Shown one piece after another: positions 22,151 to 33,765 of a DNA stretch of 64,000 bases; the stretch's first letter is position 1; the number at the start of each line of letters is the position of its first letter. This DNA is from Cinclus cinclus. Taxonomy: Eukaryota; Chordata; Aves; Passeriformes; Cinclidae. Position numbers and translations under genes: made by a program. The stretch spans positions 4,738,701 to 4,802,700 of the forward strand of contig NC_085071.1 in the NCBI RefSeq assembly GCF_963662255.1, read 5' to 3'. The notes below the pieces were generated by a model. It saw only the letters and a list, made by a program, of their open reading frames with translations. It did no database searches and was not told the origin of the DNA.

Positions 22151-25090
22151 GGAAGAAAATCCCCAACTTTGGTGGCAATGGAAAATTTTAGGAGCATTAA
22201 AAGCCACCACAGTGGGCATTGCACACCCCACACCCCATTTACACTGTTCACAGTAGGACTGGACTTAAACCCTGGCTGAACTGTGAGGAAAGGAATGAAA
22301 TGCTTTGATGAATTGAGGTTCTTCAGAAGGAACAGAAACTCTCCTTTCATGCCACAGCCTCAATAAAGCATCATTGACTCAGCTCCAACCATGAACCACC
22401 ATTCAGGCAGCCCTGGTTTGAGCTGTGGCCTTCTCTTCTTCCCCTCTGAAATCTGTGGCTGGCAGAGGAGCTGAGCTGCAAAGAAATTACCCCCTCCTCC
22501 AAAAAAAAAACAACTCCACCCCAAAACCCTCAAACCAACCCCCCAAAACTAAATTTACAGTAGTCAGCAGCCCAACTCTGTCAGTAAACTTCTCACATTC
22601 ACCAATTTAGCTCAGCCCCCCCCCTCACTCTGTCACTCAAGTATCACCTGCAAGATCAACCAGACCTTTATCCAAGTGTTTGGCATCTTTCTTGCAGAAG
22701 GATTCAAGGGACCTCACAGAGAAAAGCTGTTATTCGTTTTTATTTTTCTGTTTTAAGTCTTGCTTATTTAAGAATATTTGTCTCAGTGGTTAAACCCCCA
22801 GTGTTTTACCTGTTGCAAGGGAGAAAACAGCAGCAACACTTGCTCAGGAAAGAAGCTAAAAAACCCTCCCAGGGGTCCAAATGATTTATTCTCTCTTTGG
22901 TCCTTCAGACTCCTCTTCTATTAAAAAATGGGTGAAGTTTAGCCCTCTGAAAATTAATTGCTGACAACTTCTTGCTATGATGTATCTCTCCAGAGGTTTT
23001 GTTGGCAACTGAGAGCTGCTGCTCTGCACATCTGTACTAAACACTGTGTGCTGGCCATAAATCCCACCCGCTCCCCCGAGCCATGCGTGCCTCTCGTCCC
23101 ATATATATTCCAAATGGGAGTGAGGGCAGCTGGAGAGGCAGAGGGAGAGGGGAATTAGCCAGGCAGGCACTTCCCAGCCAGCCAAAGAGCCCCAGCACTG
23201 AGCTGTGCCTCCAGCTAACGAGGAGGGCGAAGCAGAGACAGCCAGAGCTTTATTGATGATTTGGGACAACCATCAGAAAGCCCAAACAATGAAATCACTG
23301 GAATTGCTGCTTCATGCATGCAGGTTTAACCTCCTCCAGCTTTCCCCATAATTTTATTTCCCCCCCTCTTCCCCATCAAGTAAAAGGAAAAAGCTGTTTT
23401 TGAGCAGAACTAAAAAAAAACAGCAATGCCACTACCAAGGAAAACCTGTCAAATTCTAGGCTCAGAGAGCTCAGAACTCCTTTTGTTCTTTAGAATGGGG
23501 CAGGAAAAGAAGTAATGCATGAAAAATGGAACAAGGTGTCAGTATTTATATCCACAAAGCCAAGGCAAAGGAACAGCTCCTTGATAATGGCTTTCCTGCC
23601 ACCAGCCTGGGAGCCCTCAAAGGGAGGGATAAAAGCAGGGCATGATCTAAGCAGCTCAGCTCATGCAGAGGAAGAAACTCATCTGAGACACATTATTAGC
23701 CAAGCATGACCTTTGTTGGCTTGATGGGAATCTCATGAGCTGGAGGTCTAAAGGTCTTTGGAACCTGAGAGGGGGAGCAGCATCCACCACATGTGTGGAT
23801 TTTCAGCCACGCCATAACTATAGTTTTAATTTTCTCTCTGCTTAAGAGCCGATCCTTTTGCAGGTGAGGAGAAACGAGCAGAACATGAATGCAGCTTGGA
23901 TGGACAATTTTGACTTGGCTACTGTGAGTTACTTCGATTTCCTTGTCCCACCTCTAGCAGAGTTAGCACTGCAATTCCAGGAGGGATCACTGCTCCCGCT
24001 CAGCTGCCAAAAACTCAGCACTGTCTTCCTCACCCACCAGCTTAAAATCCTTTCTCAACAGCCTGGGGTCCACAGCTTGGTGCATTTGGGAGTGGAGGCC
24101 CAGGGAAGCATAACCCAGAGGCAAAACAGGGCTCCAAAGTCTCCACCACTGAGTTCAACTGAAGAAAATCTTGCTTTCCCTTGCAGAAAGCAGACACAAT
24201 GAGAACATCAACCAGCAGGGAGGAAGGGTTGTTTAGTGTGCAAAAAGGAATAATAATATTAAAATGAGTGATGGAGAATTCAAGTGGAATATCAGGGGAA
24301 ATATCCACCACGGAGAATCACTGAGCTCTGCCAGTCTCTGATGTGGAAAATGCTCCTTGGCATGGCAAAAGCATCAGCCCTGCCCTGCTCCAAAGATTGC
24401 TCCAAAGCCAGAATTTTTCAAGACCGAGAGCCATGAACCCTCCCAGCCTGTGCCATCCCTGTTTCCAGGGCTGAGGAGACCATGGGAGTCTGAATCTCCT
24501 TCTCCTGCTCCTTCTCCCCATGGAGAATTTCTGTTTTCTTTAACGTGAACAGCTCCTGCCTTTCCTACCTGCAAACTCTGCAGTGGTTTCCAGCAAGAGC
24601 TGCCCCAGGAATATAAACCAGGCACATTTGTGCAGAAAGAATGACAGGATTAAGTTTTGTTTTATGTTTCCTTCCTCTCAGGTACTCTTGATGCCAAGAA
24701 GAGATGCAGATCCAGAAGGAGCGGAATATGACTGTACAATAAAATAACAATAGGTTGGATTGAACCATTTTAGAAGCGAGAGCAAATTTAAAAAGAAAAA
24801 AAAAAACAACTTGAAATATAAATAGTTACAGCAAGAGCACATCCCAGGGAAGCAGATGGTACAGTCTGTTTTACTAATTAGTTCTCAGACCCAGTTGTAG
24901 AAATTAGAAGTTATAAACAGCGTTTCTCTGTCAGGATCCAAAAGTGTTTGAAACATTCTAACAGAGTTGAGTAATTGCAGGGGAATGTTCACAGAGGGAT
25001 CTGAAGTCACTGTTTCACACTATTTCAGTGTGGGTTTTATTTCTTTAAGTGAGTAGTGAAAGGCCACGTTCCTGCATATGAGAAGGAAAA
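22151..25090. other. Unique noncoding sequence
   Basis: No gene or repeat family is recognised. There is an A10 run near 22501 and a C-run near 22616-22624. Positions 24730-24990 are AT-rich, with TTTACTAATTAGTT-like motifs. The small frames show no domains. Confidence 0.5.
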
Positions 25091-25375
25091 CAGAATCAGG
25101 AAATCATGGGATGGTTTGGGTTGGAAGGAAATGTTGCGATCATCCATTTTCATCCCCCTACCATGATCAGGGATATCTTCCACCAGACCAGGTTGTTCCA
25201 AGCCCTGCCCAACCTGGCCTGGGACACTTCCAGGGATGGGGCAGCCACAGCTTCTCTGGGAAATCCATTCCAGCCCCTCACCACTCTCACAGGGAAGAAT
25301 TTCTTCCCAATATCTCATTTGACCCTGCCCTCTGGTAGTGGGAATCCATTGCCCCTTGTCCTGTCACTTCAGTCC
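25091..25375 (-). mobile_element. CR1 LINE 3' fragment, well preserved
   Basis: This is a long collinear match on plus: ATCATGGGATGGTTTGGG, then CCACCAGACCAGGTTGTTCC, CCCAACCTGGCCTGGGACAC, CCACAGCTTCTCTGGGAAAT, CCCCTCACCACTCTCACAGG and TTCTTCCCAATATCTCATTT, ending CCCCTTGTCCTGTCAC. Opposed frames (25037-25318 minus and 25106-25489 plus) are its shadows. Confidence 0.95.
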
Positions 25376-25883
25376 CCGATGTGGAATCAGTTAGAATTCA
25401 TCTCATTTTGCTTTTCAATTAGCATTTTTTTTTATTATCTCCTTATTTATTCCATTCCTTTGTCCCCACACACTGCCCAGGCTCTCTGACAGATGCAGTG
25501 ACACTGGACAGACCAAAGCTTGGGAGGTCCACAGACATCTCATCACCCAGACACAGACCCCCAATTCCTGATCCCCTCTATCTGGAACACATCCCCCCAG
25601 CTCTCTGATCAGCTCACAAGAATTAATCAATCTCCAGCTCCTGTTTTGTAGAGCAGACAAAACAAAACGTTGCTATTCCCATTTCTCTCCAGGCTCACAG
25701 ATGGGCTGTGACTTCACAGGAGCATTAACAACCCCAACCATCCATTATTCAGGGAGGGGAAGCAAGAGGCAGAGTTTATTCTCCCTAAATTCATGGCTGT
25801 GCCTGCAGTAATGACTTTGCAAAGGCAAGAGGAAGCAGAATTGTTCAGAACAATCCTTCCCCAGCCCAAGTGCACAGAGATGG
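25376..25883. other. Unique noncoding sequence
   Basis: Nothing recognised. A T9 run followed by ATTATCTCC lies near 25427-25442. Confidence 0.5.
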
Positions 25884-25940
25884 AATCTGAAAATCATTAA
25901 GGCTGGGAAAAAACCTCCAAGATCATCAAGTCCAACCTTT
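25884..25940 (-). mobile_element. Short CR1 3' tail
   Basis: AAAATCATTAAGGCTGGG followed by CCAAGATCATCAAGTCCAAC is the terminal region of the same CR1 group as the copy at 22039. Similarity stops within 60 bp, so this is a severely truncated insertion. Confidence 0.72.
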
Positions 25941-26750
25941 GAAAATCTTCAAAATCTGCATGGTTTTAGTGCCTATCAAGAGAACTTTCTGCAGCCTTTC
26001 TAAAGTTATCAGAACAGCACTTTTGGGGCAAAAAACTCTGCAGTTTGGCATAGAAAGAATTTGTTTCTTTTTGTGTTGGAACAGGCAGTGCAAAAAGAAT
26101 GGTCCGACCTTAACAAAGAAAGGCATTTAGGGTAAGTCAGAAACAAAGAATGGGTTTCCTTCCTGGTGGACTGTGAAGCACTGCAAGGAAAACAGCCCTG
26201 CCATGAAGAGAAATGCTAAATTCAAAGATTCTTTGGGAAAATGGCACCTCCAGCTCCAGCACTGAACCATCCCCAGCCCCTCCTGGCTGCAAACCTCCCA
26301 GCACAGCTCCACAAGTCACAGCTCAGGGCACCAAGGAGGAATGGCCTTGGATCCCTGGGAAACCAGGAGCTTCAGGCAATCTATTCTATTTCAAGGGGAA
26401 GAAATTCTATGAGGAAAATAATGATACAAAAATCAATGTTTCTCACTCAAAAAATGGTCACAAGTCATAAATCCCATTTTGCACCAGCACAGCTGGGCTC
26501 GGTCTCTGCTCCCTCCCACTCTCCTTGGTTGCAGAGGTGTTGAGCTCCCTGATTTCAAACATATTTTAAGGAAGAGCAGACCAGGCTGCTGCCAGCACAC
26601 TGCACCCTGCTTTGGCAGGGCTGAAGACTTGGAAAAGCAGAGGGCTCAGCATTTTCACCTCCAGAGCTTAGGGCAGGGGATGCTCAGCAGGGCCTGTGGC
26701 AGCAGCACAGCTCTGGGTGCGCTGGCTCAGTCTGGGACTACACCAGAGAC
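25941..26750. other. Unique noncoding sequence
   Basis: No exon or repeat is recognised. The opposing frames at 25926-26130 cover the same bases and cannot both be coding. Confidence 0.5.
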
Positions 26751-26841
26751 AGAATCACGGCCTTGTGAAGGCTTGAAATACCCTCCAGGATCATCAAGTC
26801 CAACTTTTGACTAAACTGTGCCCTCTTAACCACGATTTGAG
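26751..26841 (-). mobile_element. Short CR1 3' tail
   Basis: AGAATCACGG, then CTCCAGGATCATCAAGTCCA and CTAAACTGTGCCCTCTTAACC, match the tail-proximal 90 bp of the ATCAAGTCCAAC-type CR1 group. It is moderately diverged. Confidence 0.72.
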
Positions 26842-27577
26842 GACTTGGGGCAGGCTGTCCCTCACAGCCACAGCTCTCAGCCCAGCCACTCTGCATTCCC
26901 CCACTCAGAGACTCTCATTCCCTGCAGCAGCATCCCCTGGGCCAGGAGCAACATCTGCCAAAATATCTCCACAGCCCTTCCAACAGGCATTCACAAGCCT
27001 CTCTGGCACAAACGCACACCTGGAGCCATTTCTGTGAAAGCATTTCTTTTTAAACCCAGCAGGAGAGAACAGCTGTATTTTATAGGGTTTAGGCTTTATG
27101 GGGAGTAGTGAATTTCTTTAATTGCAGCGTGGCAAGAGCACAATTCTGCTTCTCAACTCCAAGGAAGGGCTGGAAAATTGTCCAAGTGTCACAGGGTGAA
27201 TTCCCCAGAGCGTGGGCAGAGCTGCTGATGTTACACATGTCCCCTCTTTTATTAAAAACCTACAGTAAACAGGGATTTAATTCCATCTGCTCCTCTCAGT
27301 GCCCTCCCTGGAGTGCTCCTGTGCAGGTTAGGGTGATAGGTACAGCTTGGTTGTGGCACCCAGCCAGGGTGCTGGGCTTGCTCCAGCACTGAGGGACCTG
27401 AAAGGACCCAAACGTCACCTCTTGAGTTAAAAACTTCAACGCTGCAGCTCTGGAGCAATAAAAGAGCAGATGGAAGCAGGAGATCAAAGCGGTTGTGCTG
27501 CAGAGAGCTGCTTCCAGGAGAAGTTACTCAGCACCTTTGGACTTGCAAAGCATCTTATTGTGGCAGGAGGGCTGGGA
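26842..27577. other. Unique noncoding sequence
   Basis: Nothing recognisable as a gene. The small frames have no domain. Confidence 0.5.
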
Positions 27578-28480
27578 CAGAATCCTGGGATTTCAGAACA
27601 GGTCAGGTTAATGGGACCACAGAGGGGCTCCTGCTCCAGCAGGGCCATCCCAGAGCAGGGGGCACAGCAGAGTGTCCATGTGGCTCTGGAATATCCCAGG
27701 GAAGAGGCTCCACAGCCTCTCTGCCCCTGTTCCAGTGCCCACAGTAAAGTTCTGTGCAGGTGGAATTCCCTGGGCTCAGTCCCTGCCCGTGGCTCTGGTG
27801 CCATTGCTGGGCCCCTGGAGCAGAGCCTGGGACTGCTCTGACCCTCCCTGCACACAGGGACACCCAAGGGACAGACAGGGACACCTGGGACAAACAGGGA
27901 CACAAAGGGACAGACAGGGTCACCTGGAACACCCAGGGACAGACAGGGACGGACAGGGACACCCAGGGACACAAAGGGATGTCCAGGGACACCCAGGGAC
28001 TCATAGGGACACCAGGGACACCCAGGGACACCCAGGGACTCATAGGGACACCAGGGACATCCAGGGACACCCAGGGACACAAAGGGATACCCAGGGACTC
28101 ATAGGGACACCAGGGACACCCAGGGACTCAAGGGACACCCAAGGCTGAGGCCCCTCTCAGCATCCCCTCAGCCCCAGCTCCCTCAGCCTTTCCTGGGCAG
28201 GGAGCTGCTCCAGCCCTTCCTCATCTCCTCCTTCCCAGGAGCTCCAGGTCCCTCCTGCCCTGAGGAGCCCAGGACTGGACACAGCACTCCAGGGACAGCA
28301 CTGGCCAGGAGTTGGGACACTGCAGCTGGGATTTAAGGTGCTGGGAGATCATCCTCATGGATTTCAGTCCCAGCACCTGCTCATGTCCCTGCTGCCTTCA
28401 GCCTTGCAGCAAACTCTGCTGCACCCCAAGGCAGCTCCTCCAGCCTCACTGACCCCCTCCAAACCCCTGCCCCATCCCTG
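27578..28480 (-). mobile_element. Composite CR1 element split by an internal minisatellite (copy 1)
   Basis: The part at 27578-27855 reads like the reverse complement of the CR1 3' region of the type with CTCCAGCAGGGCCATCCCAG, GGCTCCACAGCCTCTCTG, CAGTGCCCACAGTAAAG and TGGAATTCCCTG. A minisatellite interrupts at 27856-28143. CR1 resumes in the same orientation at 28144 with GCCCCAGCTCCCTCAGCC, CCTGAGGAGCCCAGGACTGG and ACAGCACTCCAGG, fading near 28480. Bases 27630-27912 match 52675-52957 exactly. The 198- and 159-codon minus frames and the plus frames here are artefacts of the array. Confidence 0.85.
27856..28143. repeat. Minisatellite of GGGACACCCA-type units inside CR1 (copy 1)
   Basis: About 290 bp of 9-12-bp units (GGGACACCCA, GGGACAGACA, GGGACACAAA) is grouped into larger blocks marked by GGGACTCATAGGGACACCA, which recurs three times. 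The first 57 bp are identical to the array at 52901, and the remainder has evolved differently. Confidence 0.95.
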
Positions 28481-31400
28481 GACAGGCGAACAAGGCTATT
28501 TATAGAACACCTGATTGCATCTCTCTTTGTACCCCACCTTTCCCATTACCTCACGTCTAGGGCTTGATTTCAATCACAGCCCTATTTTCACATAAAGCCC
28601 CAGCTATTTTTAGGGCTAAGTAAGTAAATGGCTCATAAATAGCTTCTTGATTCCTACCAGTTCATGTTGCTCTTACATGTTCTACTTCTCTCATCTGAAA
28701 CTTTTGTCCCTCCCTGATGACAACGTGTCACAGGGAGCTGCGCCCTTAAGTGTTTTCTAATAAGGGAAGTCAGGAATACCAGGTTCCTGTAATTGCCTCA
28801 GCAAACAGCCCAACATGCACTTAGAACAGGATTAGGGGGCCTGGGTGACAACTTAATTTCACACAGCTCATGATTAGAACTGGTAGGAAAATTGATTTCT
28901 CTCCCCGTGCTGCCCACATTCCAGTTTGGAGCAAGCCACCCAAACTTTTCACAAAGGATAAATTGATAGAGAGAAATTAATTTCAATTGACACAGCTTGG
29001 GTTTTCTTCAGTTAATCAAAGGCAGCCTGCTAATTAAAGCAGTGTGCAAACAGCAGAGGGAAAATACAACTGCTGTCCTCTCCTGATGCTTCCCACCTGG
29101 ATGGATTTACCACACTGTTCAGCCTGGAGGAGGTGGATGTTCTGCTCCATGAAAGGGTGAGGAATGATCTGCTGCAGGGCTCTGAATGGAGAGCAGGGGT
29201 GGGAGAAGGAAGGAGCTGGGTGGTTCCTGCTGGGTAGCCCCCAAAAATGTGGATCAAAGTCACAAACCCACCCTGGGTCCAAGAAATCGGGGTGAGGGCT
29301 GGCTGGGAATGGGAATATTTGACACTGCACAGGTTTGCAGCTGGGAAACAGGGACAAGTCCCTTTCCATGCCAGTGCTGCAGGGAACACTGTCCTGGCAG
29401 ATTGTGGTAATTTAGGACAGGTCTGCCACTCCAGGCTGGACCATTTTAGCCCCTCGAAGCTGAACATCTCCCACAAGATCCATCCCAACCACCCGGCTGC
29501 AGCAGCAATTCCCTAACCACATACCCAGGGTTCTGTGACCCCACTGTTTGTTACAGGTCAATCTTCTTTAAAGAAGCCCAGCTTGACCCCCAAAAGAGGG
29601 TGAGAGCAACTTCCCCTAACCCTGAGACCTTTGGGAGACTTAAAAAAAAAATAAATTAAACACTGAAAAATACATAAAGCAGCAGCCAGGCCAGGAGAAG
29701 AAACTTGTTCAGAATGGTGACAGCAATAAACCTGCAGCACAATTTGCTGCTCTGTGCCACGCGTTTGTTTGGAGTTAATCTTATTTGCTTTTGGAGGGTT
29801 TCTCAGGTTTTCAATAAGCAGAACATGAAAGCAGTGACAGGTTCAGCAGCTGCCTTGTTCCAGCAGGGAAATCCTGCTCTGGCAGTGAAGTGCTCAAACC
29901 ACAAAGAATATTCTGTGCAAATTCTCCAGCACAGGCTGTTCCCACATTTCCCTGTGCTTCCATTCCTAGGGGAGGGTCCCCTGGGGGTCACCCCAGCTCT
30001 GTTTTGAGGTGGGCTGAGCAATCCCCACTGGCCCAGGACCCCTCAGCTGCCCCATGGCTCCCCCAAAGCACATTGACACCGTTTCACGAGTTGTGTCTGT
30101 GCACAATGGGAAAAAAAAAAAAACAACTCAGGGTCATGGAGTCTCCAGAAACATTTTTGTGACTGCAGAAAATACAGGCAGCTGCTATGACATCTCATCT
30201 GAGCTCCCCATCCCAGGAAAGGGTTATCAACAACTTTTCAGATGACAACTTTATTTGTATATTTGTTCTTAAACATAGAGAGTTGTCCTAGAGAGGTGCC
30301 AAGTGACATTTGATGTGGCATCTTTAAGCTGAGAAGGATTGCTCTATAGTTGGCAATTTACTGTACATGTTTGCTTGTCAGGGAAGGCTACAAACCTCTT
30401 TTAATTAAAAGTGGAGCTGGGGACTGACAGCTGAACTGAGCTGCCTTGAAAAGAAGTGCTGAGAAGAGTCTGGAATGAGTTTTAAGTTTCTAAAATAGCC
30501 CCATGTTTTCTATCAAAGGAAAAAGGGAACATCCCTCAATGGCATTTTGCACAGTCAGCACAGGACAATAGAAAGCTGAAGGTTCAGAATAATTCCACTT
30601 GGAATTAACTCTCCTGTGGGATGTTTGTTTTATCAGCCAGACACCCAAGGCTTCTTAAACTCCTTACACAAGAAGCACAAATCCCCTTCCTCCCCCCAAC
30701 CACCAGAACCACGGGGCAGGAAGAGGGAGAAGAAAATTGGTTTGATTTCATACTCTTAAACTGAATTTGGCATTTTAAGGAATAGCTGCACTTTCCCATG
30801 GAGAACGAGTTGAAAGTGAAGCCCTGGGCTTCCCTGCACAGCATCCTAAGGGGAAAGGGAGGAATTTCATCTATTACTGTCCTTTGGTGACCCCAAAACC
30901 AGGGCTGGGGAACCACCAGTGACTCTGTGCCTGTCACAGTTTGGCCACAGCTGCTCCTACAAAAACATCTTGTGCCAGCTCTCCAAGCACCACCTAATTG
31001 AAACATAAAACCACACTCCAGTTTTTTTATAGCATATACAAATACTGCTTCTCCTCCTGGAACATTTGAAGGTTCAGGAGGAGAGCATGGATCAATAATT
31101 CTTCTATCAGATAATTGAAACATGCCTCTTGATTTACACTAATGCACTTGTTAAGCAATAAGTGATGGGGCTGTGGGCAGATCTGCAGTGTTGGAGCTGG
31201 GCTTTGATTCACGGGCTGGGTACAAGTGAGGGGCTGGCCCAGCTCAGCTCAGCCAAGCCCAGCTTTGCTTTTCAGAGGGCTTTACCCACCCAACATCTGC
31301 CTGAGCAGCTGGAGCCATCAGGGCTCCTCAGGGCAATAAACTCTGACTCTTGGATTTAAGGGGTCGTTCTCTCTACTTAAATAAAAAGCATTTTTAAACA

Positions 31401-33620
31401 TGTGCCAGTGACCAAAGAGCCCAAAGGAGGCTCTTTCATGCAGCCCTGGTGCTGATTCCCCTTTCAGAGCCCCTGCTGACCTTCCACAGCTCAGGACAGG
31501 GCACGTCCCACATTCAGCAGTCCAGGAACCCCTTCCAGATGTGCTCACCCCAAAACCAGAGCCCCACTCCCGGCAGGAAGGGCAGCCTCGGGAAGTCCTT
31601 CCCCTGACACACACCAGGCCATGCCAAAGCCCAGCGCTCTGCCAAGCAATTTGGTTCATCAAAGATAAAGACTTTGGCACTGCCTGGAGGGAGATGGGAA
31701 TGCCGGGATCACCACGGGACACTGCAGCAGCTCAGCCCTGGCTCAGGGCACAGCTCTTGGTGCAGCTCTCATTGACTGCATCACTCCTGGCTCAAACTCT
31801 GGGAAAAGTTCAGCTCAATTGTACTTTCTGGAAAGTTAAGCCATAATCAATGCGTGAGCAGGCAGCCTGGTTCTGCTCCAGCACAGGCACCATTAATTCC
31901 CATCGGATGGGAAGCAGCAGGATCTGTCTTGCGCTCATTAGCGCGTTACTCAGCTCCTCAAGGAGCAAACACTTCGTGTGCCATTTTTGGTCAGAACTGC
32001 CTGATCAGTCATCCCCAGTGCCTCAGGGGAAGTCATAAACGTAGGACTTCTGCTCGCTAGAAGGGGTGGGTGGAAACCTGATGCTCCAAGGTCTGCCCAG
32101 AACAGGAAACAAAACCTGCCAGAAAAGTTCACCTCGAGCTGGCTCATGAATCACCTGCAGCAGGAAAGGGCCTTCAAAGGCTGTGCCCAGAGGCTCTGGC
32201 AAGCACAGCCACACAAACAAGGTTGTGAAGATCAGCTCCAAAAAGGCGCCTGAGCTGTGTGGCTTCACCCCAGCCTTGCCTTTGCCTTGTTTATCCAGCA
32301 GCTTCTCCGGAATCAGATTGGATCATGGAGTAAATCCTTTCAATTACACTTGCTGGAGCAGAGGAATGGTGACCTGTGGAGCACAGCTTATACCCCTGCC
32401 TGCTAGCACAGCCTCCAGCTCCTCCAGAGGATCCCAGCACCCTGGATTCACTGGGGGACAACAGGAGCACAATGCCATTATTTTCCTGCCCTCTGATAAA
32501 AACATGCAAATGCACTCAGGCATTAAGGTGAAGCTGCCAGGCAGCCATGGGAGGTGCAATTAATCCCTTGCTTATTAAAGTCTCTGGCTTATTAAAGAAA
32601 GGCTGACAACATTCCATGAGCAGTCACTCCATAAGTGTGAGTCCCTCCCCAGCCCCTTCTCACAGCTTACCCCGAGCAGGAGGTATCCAAGGGCCTGACT
32701 TGGGAGAGGTGGGCTTTTAATGAAAGCAAGGTGGGTTTGGGACACGTGGCAGAAATGTCACCAGCTCAGGGTCCACCCATGGCACCTGAGGGAAAGGATT
32801 CAAATATTCACCCCTCAGATTATTTGGCTCAGGTTGCTTTAAAGGCATTTCAGGACTCCACATTTCCCTCCCTTCCTTTTCTTTCTGAAAGAGAAAAGGA
32901 TGGGGAGTCACCTTTTCCCCCTTTGCAAGACCCTGGTACTCCCCTCCCACCCCCACCCAGCCAGGAGTTAACTCAGGGAAATTTTTCAGATCTCCTCCCA
33001 CTCCCCTGCTTGTCCAACAGCAGCTGAAGAAGCAGCCACGTACTCACAGCTCAGGACAAGAAGGTGCAAGGAGATAGCCCAAGGAATGTCAGATAAATAG
33101 AGCCAGTGGAGAGCCTGTGCAGCCCCCCAACCCTCCCAGCACAGCGGGCAGCAATGATTGCACCAGCCTGGAGAGTTTCCAGCTGATGCCAGAGCCCAGC
33201 TGGACACAGTTATCTCAGTCTAAGCCTAATTGTGCACACAAAAATAAATCCAAAAAGCGAAAATCTGCATGTGCTTCAGTGACCAACTACTGTGAGCAGG
33301 CAGGGCCAGGGGATCTCTTCATATTCTTTGCTTCAGCAACTGCAAGTAGATGCATCAACATCTCCTCAAGAACAGAGCAGAAGTCAGGACAAGTCCCTGC
33401 AGCTGCAGGAATATGTGGGAAGATCCCAGCAGACTGTGAAGGCTTTATGTCTCAGCAAGGAATGAGGGAGGTTATTGTGACAATTAAAAATTGAGAGAGC
33501 TGACAGAGCTGCACTTCCCTCCAGATGCTGGAGTTAAACACAGGTATTTTAATGAGAAACCTGCATTAAGTGGGGTCTGGGCAGCACACAAATAACTGCT
33601 GATAGGAACTGGGAACACTG
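28481..33620. other. Unique noncoding sequence with conserved-element-like stretches
   Basis: No exon is recognised in 5.1 kb. Positions 28600-29040 are AT-rich, free of repeats, and carry TAATTAAAG, GATTAG and CAATTGACA motifs (listed separately). Similar texture occurs at 30240-30420. A small GCTTATTAAAG duplication lies at 32570-32597. An A13-type run lies near 30110-30123. Confidence 0.5.
28600..29040. promoter_or_regulatory. Candidate conserved noncoding element
   Basis: This AT-rich, repeat-free stretch has clustered homeodomain-type cores (GATTAGAACTGG, AAATTAATTTCAATTG, GCTAATTAAAG) and a TTAATCAAAGG motif that fits TCF/LEF. Such texture is typical of deeply conserved developmental enhancers in gene deserts. 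Conservation cannot be assessed from a single sequence, so this is inference only. Confidence 0.25.
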
Positions 33621-33765
33621 AGAATCCCAGGATGGTTTGGGTTGGAAAGGACCTCAAAGATCATCCTGTTCCACCCCATGCCATAGGCAGGGACAGTTCC
33701 ACTATCCCAGATTGTTCCAAGCCCCATCCAACCTGGCCTTGGACACTTCCAGTGGTGGGGAATCA
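33621..33765 (-). mobile_element. CR1 LINE 3' fragment, about 145 bp
   Basis: AGAATCCCAGGATGGTTTGG, GGAAAGGACCTCAAAGATCA, CCATGCCATAGGCAGGGACA and CCAACCTGGCCTTGGACACT are collinear, and similarity stops after TCCAGTGGTGGGG. Low divergence suggests a fairly young copy. The plus frame at 33637-34305 starts inside it. Confidence 0.92.

Noticed and set aside
27649..27668. CTCF-like core CAGGGGGCAC within the CR1 copy (also at 52.7 kb)
   Set aside because: The downstream half fits but the CCAS part does not, so the match is too weak to list as a site.
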